Assembly: GCA_965247255.1 (NCBI GenBank)
Contig: CBDFGS010000009.1
Location: forward strand, 372,001 to 436,000
DNA length: 64,000 nt
Direction of reading: 5' to 3'
Source: CBDFGS01 sp965247255
GTDB lineage: Bacteria; Chloroflexota; Dehalococcoidia; Lucifugimonadales; CAUZJF01
Part shown: in pieces, positions 58,743 to 64,000 of the stretch
How positions within the stretch are numbered: position 1 is the first letter of the stretch
How the letters are laid out: every line of letters starts with the position of its first letter
Position numbers and translations under genes: made by a program
Notes under the pieces: model-generated
Told to the model about the DNA's origin: nothing
Seen by the model: the letters and a program-made list of their open reading frames with translations, nothing else
The model's database searches: none

Positions 58743-58780
58743 GAACGGGCCCCGAGAAATCGAGGCCCGTTTTTCTTTTC
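58743..58780 (+). terminator. Rho-independent terminator after ftsZ
   Basis: AACGGGCCcCGA-GAAA-TCGaGGCCCGTT: an 11-pair stem with one mismatch and a GAAA tetraloop, followed by TTTTCTTTTCT. It begins 36 bp after the ftsZ stop and ends the rsmH-ftsA-ftsZ transcript. Confidence 0.92.
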
Positions 58781-59078
58781 TGTTCGAGTTTGAGTGGAGA
58801 TGGCGGTGTCATTCCCGCTAGAATGACGCTGTTCTCATCCAGTAGCGTGACCGAGACAGACGGCCATGACGATTTCGGGAGGAGCGAGGAATCTACAGGG
58901 CCGTGTAGGGAAGCAAAAAGGAACTGTTCGGCTGCGGGCGCTCTTAGACCTTCGGCCCGAGGCGGGCCTCAGCCTCCGGGTGTTCTAGTCCCGTCGCCGA
59001 ATAATCTGACTGAAGGTCGTAAGATGCCCGCTTCCGTAACTCGAACCCACAGCGCATTCTGCTGAGAGGAGATCCGGT

Positions 59079-59456
59079 GTGCTGCTGATTCTGCTTGTTG
59101 GAACGGGAGGGTTCGTGGGAGCAGTGATGCGCTACCTCATAGGAGGCTGGGCCGATGAGCTACTTCGAGGCCCTTGGTTTCCTTACGGAACAATCGTCGT
59201 GAATCTGGTTGGCTGCCTGTTGATAGGCTTAATCGCGGGGCTGACAGAGACTCGCCAGATGTTCGGCCCCGAAGCCCGGGCCTTCATCCTGATCGGCCTA
59301 CTCGGCGGGTTCACAACGTTCTCTGCCTTCGGCTATGAGACGATGACGCTCGCCCGCGAAGGAGAGCCAGTTGCAGCGATGGCCAATATCGCGGTGCAAG
59401 TCGGGGTTGGCCTGACCGCAGTATGGGCTGGCTATGGCCTTTCCCGCTTAGCATGA
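59079..59456 (+). CDS. crcB: Fluoride channel/exporter CrcB (Fluc)
   Basis: The 125-residue protein has four membrane helices and the Fluc hallmarks GTGGFVGAVMRYLIG, FPYGTIVVNLVGCLLIG (the channel Asn) and LIGLLGGFTTFSAFGYET (the GxTTFSxF Phe box). The start is GTG 59079 after AGAGGAGA. Fluc acts as a dual-topology dimer and removes fluoride. The ~300 bp between the ftsZ terminator and this gene hold no gene; I looked for the crcB-motif (fluoride) riboswitch in it and did not find a convincing match. Confidence 0.93.
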   Translation: MLLILLVGTGGFVGAVMRYLIGGWADELLRGPWFPYGTIVVNLVGCLLIGLIAGLTETRQMFGPEARAFILIGLLGGFTTFSAFGYETMTLAREGEPVAAMANIAVQVGVGLTAVWAGYGLSRLA

Positions 59457-59699
59457 CCTGATGTGCAGCGTTGCCCGCATTCGAATGCCGTTCTCATCGT
59501 GACAGGCCGTGGGCGATGGGTCGCCTTAGTCACCGCGAGCTCTCTAGCGCCGAGATCGACGGCGCCGTCTCCACGATCCGTATCGATCCCTCGGGGCCGC
59601 CGCCAACCGCCTCTGTCGTTGTCAGGGAAGACGTCAGGATTTAGTGTTGAAGGATTACTGTCACTAGCATCAGTCCTCAGAGCCTACTTTAGATAATGC

Positions 59700-59728
59700 T
59701 TGACAAACACTACATCTGGTGCTAAAGT
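59700..59728 (+). promoter_or_regulatory. nrdR promoter with embedded NrdR box
   Basis: TTGACA (59700-59705), a 17-bp spacer and TAAAGT (59723-59728). The spacer contains ACACTACATCTGGTGC (59707-59722), close to the NrdR-box consensus ACACWATATATWGTGT. The box overlaps the polymerase site, so NrdR would repress its own gene. A second box at the usual distance is not seen. The ~240 bp between crcB and this promoter hold no gene. Confidence 0.7.
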
Positions 59729-59793
59729 CTACGGGCTCTACAACATCTTGCGGCAGGAGAAGCCGTTGGGGGCCCCGCTCCACCGCCGCCCAC

Positions 59794-60348
59794 TTGCTCT
59801 GCCCATCCTGTAACCACGACGACTCCAGGGTCATCGATTCGCGGGACTCCGGCGACGGCATTCGCCGCCGCCGCGAGTGCACCAAGTGCGGCCGCCGGTT
59901 CACCACCTACGAGCGGATACAGACCAGGGTGCTGCTCGTGCGCAAGAGCGACGGGCGGCAGGAGGAGTTCGATAGGGACAAGCTCTGGAGCAGCGTTACC
60001 AAGGCCTGCGTGAAGCGGCCGCTGCCGACGGGGACCATCGAGAAGATCGTTCAGGAGATCGAGTCGGCGCTTTCCGACAGCGGACGCGCTGAGGTCCCTT
60101 CCAGGGCGATCGGCGAGATGGTGATCGAACGGTTAAAGAAGCTGGACGCGGTGGCGTATATTCGGTTCGCGAGCGTGTACCGCGACTTTCGGGACATCGA
60201 GAGATTCAAGGATGAGATCGAAGCGATTCTGGAGCCGGAGGCCGAGCCGGAAGAGTCCGGCAGCAGCCAGCTCTCGTTCCTCGAGGACGAAGAGGTGATG
60301 CCCGCGCCGCGCCGCCGCCGAGGGCGCCCGCGACGTCAGCCTGAGTAG
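59794..60348 (+). CDS. nrdR: Transcriptional repressor NrdR
   Basis: NrdR represses ribonucleotide reductase genes according to ATP/dATP. The ~184-residue protein starts at TTG 59794, giving the canonical N-terminus LCPSCNHDDSRVIDSR, with zinc ribbon CPSC and CTKC, then RRRRECTKCGRRFTTYERI and an ATP cone (VRKSDGRQEEFDRDKLWSSV, AVAYIRFASVYRDFRDI). An in-frame GTG at 59719 lies inside the promoter and is ruled out. The protein is longer than the usual ~150-160: an acidic stretch is followed by the basic tail RRRRGRPRRQPE, an AT-hook-like end. The nrdJ gene follows about 230 bp later. Confidence 0.93.
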   Translation: MLCPSCNHDDSRVIDSRDSGDGIRRRRECTKCGRRFTTYERIQTRVLLVRKSDGRQEEFDRDKLWSSVTKACVKRPLPTGTIEKIVQEIESALSDSGRAEVPSRAIGEMVIERLKKLDAVAYIRFASVYRDFRDIERFKDEIEAILEPEAEPEESGSSQLSFLEDEEVMPAPRRRRGRPRRQPE

Positions 60349-60381
60349 GCAACTAGGGCTTCCAGAGCAACAGTAGACCAC

Positions 60382-60519
60382 ATGTTCTTCTCCATGGTAC
60401 CGTTACGGAGACCCGCGCTAGCCGGAATGAGCAAGCCCGCTCAAGTCCTCATAGTGCTGATCGCAATGGCCTTCATCGTAATCGCCGTCGTTGGGGCCAT
60501 TATCCAGGTCTTGGCCTGA
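60382..60519 (+). CDS. Possible small single-helix membrane protein between nrdR and nrdJ
   Basis: ATG 60382 opens 45 codons; ATG 60427 in the same frame gives 29 residues: MSKPAQVLIVLIAMAFIVIA and so on, one long membrane helix ending VVGAIIQVLA. The shape (a few charged residues then a single helix) is typical of small membrane proteins. No strong ribosome site precedes either start, so expression is uncertain. Function unknown. Confidence 0.4.
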   Translation: MFFSMVPLRRPALAGMSKPAQVLIVLIAMAFIVIAVVGAIIQVLA

Positions 60520-60575
60520 TAGAACGCCGACGAAGTCGCTTGGCATCGGAAAATACTGGATCCAGGAGTCGAGTC

Positions 60576-63014
60576 ATGAGTAAAGACGGTAACAACGGGA
60601 CACACCGCAACGAAGGGGCCCGTGCCGTCAGGTCAGTAGATGTGGCCACCAACGGCCACGTCGAGCTGAGCGAGAACGCGCGTATCGTGCTGGAGAAGCG
60701 GTACCTGCGCAAGGACTCCGAGGGCAATATCGTGGAGGACCCCCAGGGGATGTTCCGGCGGGTGGCACACGCCATCGCTCAACCCGAGCTCGACCTAGGC
60801 AGTGACGCCGATGTGAGCGCCTGGGAAGAGAAATTCTATGACATCATGGCCCGCCTGGAGTTCGTGCCCAACTCCCCTACCCTAATGAACGCCGGCATAC
60901 AGCAGCCCAGCGGCCAGGGTACCGGCACCCTCTCTGCCTGCTTCGTCATGGGCCTGGAAGACAAGATGGACGGCATCATGACCACGGCCAAGGAGATGGC
61001 CATGGTGCAGAAGTTCGGCGGGGGTACTGGCTTTGCGCTTTCGAACATCCGGCCTAAGGGCTCGCACATCAGCACGACGCACGGCAAGGCGTGCGGCCCC
61101 ATCGCGGTCCTGCGTCACCTCTCGTCGGTGTCCAAGCTCGTCACCCAGGGCGGCAAGCGCGACGGCGCCAACATGGCGGTTATGGACGTGCACCATCCGG
61201 ACATCCTGGAGTTCATCGACTGCAAGCGCCAGGAGGGCGAGATCCACAACTTCAACATCTCCGTGGGCGCCACCCACGAGTTCATGGAGGCGGTGGCGGC
61301 GGGGTCCGACTACGCCCTTCGTGCCAAGGCGGACCCGGCGGACCTCGACTCTCCGGAAGTAGAGGTGGGCCGGCTCGATGCCAGGGAAGTCTTCGGCAAG
61401 ATCATCGACGGCGCGTGGCGCAACGGGGAGCCGGGCATGGTGTTCCTGGACTGGGTCAACCACAAGAACCCGACGCCGCACCTGGGACGCATGACCGCAA
61501 CGAACCCGTGCGGCGAGCAGCCCCTCCTCCCCTTCGAGTCGTGCAACCTCGGCTCGATCAACCTAGACAAGTTCATCACGAAACGCGACGGCGCTCTAGA
61601 GGTGGACTACGACCACCTACGCGAGGTGGTCCGGACGACGACGCGTTTCCTGGACAACGTCATCGACGCTAACTCGTACTCCGTTGACAAGATTGAGGAT
61701 ATGACGCGCGCGACCCGCAAGATCGGCCTGGGCGTGATGGGGTTCGCGGACATGCTCGCGCGGCTCCGCATCCCATACGACTCCGAGGAGGGACTCGAGC
61801 TGGGCCGAAAGATCATGCGCTTCGTGATGGAGGAGTCCGACGCTACGTCGGAGGAGCTGGCCGAGGAGCGGGGCACGTTCCCCGCCTTCGAGGGCAGCAT
61901 CTACGACGCCGAGGGGCAGCCGAAGATGCGCAACGCGTGCCGGCTCACCGTGGCGCCGACCGGCACCATATCGATGATCGCGGGATGCTCCAGCGGCATA
62001 GAGCCCCTCTTCGCGCTCTGCTATCACAAACACAACATCCTCGGCGGCGAGAGCCTGCTGTACGTCGACCGCGGCTTCGAAGAGGCCGCCCGAGACGGCG
62101 GCTTTCATAGCCCGGAGCTGATGCAGTACCTGGCCGACGGTGGGTCATTGCAGGAGCGCGACGACGTTCCCGACTGGGCGAGACAGGTCTTCGTCACCTC
62201 CGCTGACATATCGCCCGAGATGCACGTCCGAATGCAGGCTGTATTTCAGGAGAGCGTCGACGCGGCCATATCGAAGACGATCAACTTCCCTAACAGCGCC
62301 ACCGAGGACGACGTGCGGCGCGCCTACATGCTCGCGTGGGAGCTGGGTTGCAAGGGCATCACGGTGTACCGCGCCGGCAGCCGGGAGGCTGAGGTCCTCA
62401 CCAAGGGGGCCGAGCGAGCTGCGGTCCAAGAGAGCCCCCCGGAGACCGAGCAGCCGCAAAGCCTCCTGATGGAGCGGGCGAGGCCGTCGGTGGTAACCGG
62501 CGTCACCGAGCGTATCAGGACGGCCCACGGCAACCTCTTCGTCACCATCAACTACGACGAGGACGGCCGCCCATTCGAGGTGTTCGCGTCTCTTGGCAAG
62601 GCCGGCAGCACCGAGTCGGCCCACCTCGAGGCTATAACGCGCCTTGCCACAATGGCCCTGCGCGCCGGCGTAGACCCCAACCAGATCATTGAGCATCTGC
62701 GCGGCATAACCGACGAGCCGGTCTGGGACGGCGGCACGCTGGTCCGCTCCGCGCCCGATGCTGTAGCCCTCGTGCTGGCGCGCCATCTGGACGCGGGCGG
62801 CGACCGCCTGCCGGACGCCGACGCACACAGCGGAGGTTCTGCGGCCCAGCTGGGGCTGTTCCCACCGCGCAGAGAGTCCATCGCTCCCATCGACTCCGGC
62901 AACGGGCATTCGGATGCGAGCGTCACGCGGTGCCCCGACTGCTCCATAGGAAAGCTCGTGCACCAGGAAGGCTGCATGCGGTGCCCGGAGTGCGGCTATA
63001 ACAAGTGCGAGTAG
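60576..63014 (+). CDS. nrdJ: Adenosylcobalamin-dependent (class II) ribonucleotide reductase
   Basis: NrdJ makes deoxynucleotides with a B12-derived radical and needs neither oxygen nor a second subunit. The 812-residue protein has VPNSPTLMNAGIQQ, GTLSACFVMGLEDKMDGI (first redox Cys about 122), MVQKFGGGTGFALSNIRPKG, the active-site block NPCGEQPLLPFESCNLGSIN (thiyl Cys about 312), GLGVMGFADMLARL and LTVAPTGTISMIAG. The C-terminus carries a Cys-rich tail CPDC...CMRCPECGYNKCE that could shuttle reducing power or bind zinc. The start is ATG 60576, AGGAG 8 bp ahead. It is under likely NrdR control through the nearby nrdR gene, though no box is seen directly ahead of it. Confidence 0.95.
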   Translation: MSKDGNNGTHRNEGARAVRSVDVATNGHVELSENARIVLEKRYLRKDSEGNIVEDPQGMFRRVAHAIAQPELDLGSDADVSAWEEKFYDIMARLEFVPNSPTLMNAGIQQPSGQGTGTLSACFVMGLEDKMDGIMTTAKEMAMVQKFGGGTGFALSNIRPKGSHISTTHGKACGPIAVLRHLSSVSKLVTQGGKRDGANMAVMDVHHPDILEFIDCKRQEGEIHNFNISVGATHEFMEAVAAGSDYALRAKADPADLDSPEVEVGRLDAREVFGKIIDGAWRNGEPGMVFLDWVNHKNPTPHLGRMTATNPCGEQPLLPFESCNLGSINLDKFITKRDGALEVDYDHLREVVRTTTRFLDNVIDANSYSVDKIEDMTRATRKIGLGVMGFADMLARLRIPYDSEEGLELGRKIMRFVMEESDATSEELAEERGTFPAFEGSIYDAEGQPKMRNACRLTVAPTGTISMIAGCSSGIEPLFALCYHKHNILGGESLLYVDRGFEEAARDGGFHSPELMQYLADGGSLQERDDVPDWARQVFVTSADISPEMHVRMQAVFQESVDAAISKTINFPNSATEDDVRRAYMLAWELGCKGITVYRAGSREAEVLTKGAERAAVQESPPETEQPQSLLMERARPSVVTGVTERIRTAHGNLFVTINYDEDGRPFEVFASLGKAGSTESAHLEAITRLATMALRAGVDPNQIIEHLRGITDEPVWDGGTLVRSAPDAVALVLARHLDAGGDRLPDADAHSGGSAAQLGLFPPRRESIAPIDSGNGHSDASVTRCPDCSIGKLVHQEGCMRCPECGYNKCE

Positions 63015-63072
63015 CTCTCCATAAGGCGGCTTGTCTCGAAGTTGCCGGGGCACGGGTCCTTCGACTAGCTAT

Positions 63073-63202
63073 CGAGTAACCGCGCCGATCTGCGTTCATG
63101 TCCCGAGCAGAGGGCGGGTTTCAAACCCGCCCCTACGATTCCTCCCGTGTAGTTACTTGACTGATGCACGGTTCGGCCCGCCCGACGTACGGTGCTCAGG
63201 AC
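63073..63202 (+). repeat. Composite ~130-bp repeat element, copy 2
   Basis: It carries the family A hairpin at 63112-63137 and the same flanks as the copy at 48757: GAGTAACCGCGCCGATCTGCG to the left; TCCTCCCGTGTAGTTA, GATGCACGGTTCGGCCCG and ACGGTGCTCAGGAC to the right. It lies between nrdJ and the coiled-coil gene. Confidence 0.85.
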
Positions 63203-63241
63203 AGGCTTGTCGGACCAGGGGTCAACTGTTGGAGGCGAGGG

Positions 63242-63466
63242 ATGGAACAGGACGCACCCAGCAAGCTGTTTGAAAGGCGCCGCTACCTTCAAGACCGCCT
63301 GGACCGGCTACAGGAAGAGGCGCGTCTGATCTGGCGCAGCGTCGGCGTGTCCTATACGAACGGTGCGCAGCCGCCTCATCCGAACATCCTCAGCGACCAG
63401 CAGCTAGAGATACTCAACGACAATCAGCGCGAGCAGGAGCAACTGCGGAGCGAGATGCGGGTCTAG
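63242..63466 (+). CDS. Small coiled-coil protein, function unknown
   Basis: The 74-residue, highly charged protein starts at ATG 63242 after GGAGGCGAGG. It has two helices rich in Leu, Arg and Glu (SKLFERRRYLQDRLDRLQEE and LEILNDNQREQEQLRSEM) joined by a Pro/Asn turn. It is likely all-helical, perhaps forming a dimeric hairpin. No family recognised. Confidence 0.6.
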   Translation: MEQDAPSKLFERRRYLQDRLDRLQEEARLIWRSVGVSYTNGAQPPHPNILSDQQLEILNDNQREQEQLRSEMRV

Positions 63467-63518
63467 CACCTGGTGGCCTAGTTGAGCGCCAAATTACGAC
63501 CTGGTTAGCGCGGACGGA

Positions 63519-63557
63519 CCACCCTCACCTCAGTCCTCTCCCGTCAAGGGAGAGGAG
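63519..63557 (+). repeat. Family C repeat with CTCTCCC/GGGAGAG hairpin
   Basis: CCACCCTCACCTCAGTC then CTCTCCC-gtcaa-GGGAGAGGA, nearly identical to the copy at 53358. It lies between the converging coiled-coil gene and the cyclase gene. Confidence 0.8.
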
Positions 63558-63656
63558 GCAAGTAACTTCCAGCCGGCGATCTCTGGATTCCCTTCGCGAC
63601 GTCGACTTCGTATGACGTGCTAGCTGAGGTGGCCGAAGCGCGTCGTCCCATCACCC

Positions 63657-64000
63657 CTACGAGTAGTCCTTCAACACACGCACTGGCAGGAGTTCGCTTT
63701 TACCCTTAAGCTCCAAGGTCCTCTTTTCCAGGTCCGAGCTAATCCCGGTACCTTCGAAGGCGTCTTCGCTGATCAAGATCTCGCCGGGCCCCGCCGCGGA
63801 GGAGAGGCGAGCCGCCACGTTTGGAGCGTCGCCCAGGACGGTGATGTCCGTCGCGCCGTCTGCCGACCCCACCGTTCCGACGAACGCCACCCCGGAGTGG
63901 ATACCCACGCCCAGCGGGACCCAGGGTCCGTCGGGCGCGTCGTGACCGGTCGAGCGGAGCAGCTTTTGCGCGCCGCGTATCGCCGCGTTCTCGTGGTCAT
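63657..64000 (-). CDS. Class III adenylate/guanylate cyclase domain protein, C-terminal part
   Basis: The frame is open to the window edge and ends at 63657. The visible 114 residues are the end of a class III nucleotidyl cyclase catalytic domain: LGVGIHSGVAFVGTVGSADG, DITVLGDAPNVAARLSSAA with the N-x3-AR transition-state residues, GEILISEDAF and the final strands TLELKGKSELLPVRVLKDY. N-terminal domains lie outside. In this family such domains may be linked to sensor or ATPase-TPR modules. Confidence 0.85.
   Translation of the reverse strand, partial: DHENAAIRGAQKLLRSTGHDAPDGPWVPLGVGIHSGVAFVGTVGSADGATDITVLGDAPNVAARLSSAAGPGEILISEDAFEGTGISSDLEKRTLELKGKSELLPVRVLKDYS

Noticed and set aside
58781..59078. 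A fluoride (crcB-motif) riboswitch ahead of crcB
   Set aside because: I could not find the conserved core of that motif or a pseudoknot pairing in the ~300 bp upstream. A covariance-model search would decide.

Overview
This is a high-GC bacterial chromosome segment. Most genes have clear SD-type starts, and many genes overlap by a few bases or sit a few bases apart. Several signs point to the Chloroflexota, probably a Dehalococcoidia-like lineage: a stripped-down division cluster (rsmH-ftsA-ftsZ with no mur genes), a B12-dependent ribonucleotide reductase next to nrdR, an alpha2-type glycyl-tRNA synthetase, a BTAD/AAA regulator, and a membrane sensor family that I associate with Chloroflexota. 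The assignment is inference from gene content; no rRNA or tRNA gene is visible in the window.

Layout. 1-3.3 kb: tail of a GGDEF protein, a frameshifted PhnD-like lipoprotein and a hybrid histidine kinase. 3.6-10.6 kb: glyQS, a catalytically degenerate aspartyl-protease-like protein, sbcD, a TlpA-type thioredoxin lipoprotein, a CopD-like membrane protein, a Trm112-like protein, and folP-folK. 10.6-18.7 kb: central carbon metabolism. A carboxyltransferase (12S-like), a tiny coupled partner and a 5S-like/biotinyl fusion could form a transcarboxylase-type or related biotin enzyme; they flank two tandem paralogs of unknown function and are followed by isocitrate dehydrogenase, malate dehydrogenase and a methyltransferase. 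18.9-31.4 kb: accessory region with VOC proteins, two sulfite-oxidase-fold molybdoenzymes, an FAD oxidoreductase and two virtually identical 1704-bp IS1380-family elements in opposite orientation. Each copy has split a gene that can be rebuilt exactly from its flanks (a molybdoenzyme and a STAS protein).

31.4-43.3 kb: signalling block. It holds a GAF-SpoIIE phosphatase-HATPase fusion with STAS partners, a sensor without a kinase domain, a BTAD-ATPase-TPR regulator, a 1028-aa multi-PAS hybrid kinase and a PAP2/haloperoxidase-like protein that lacks one catalytic His. The phosphatase gene and the BTAD gene share CGTWACGG-type boxes in their promoters. 43.8-49.4 kb: a MarR-controlled, probably heterodimeric ABC exporter and a second MarR protein. 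49.7-64 kb: housekeeping genes (priA, rplS, trmD, mogA, rsmH-ftsA-ftsZ, crcB, nrdR, nrdJ), a coiled-coil protein and the end of a class III adenylate cyclase.

Intergenic spaces are full of dispersed short repeats. I see at least four families: a hairpin ending CCCCTACG (ten copies), a 36-bp non-palindromic repeat (four copies), a CTCTCC/GGAGAG hairpin (several copies) and a roughly 130-bp composite element (two copies). The most noteworthy items are the two gene-splitting IS copies with their target duplications, the repeat families, the partner-switching/BTAD regulatory block, the tandem unknown paralogs beside the biotin enzyme, and small membrane proteins that are easily missed.
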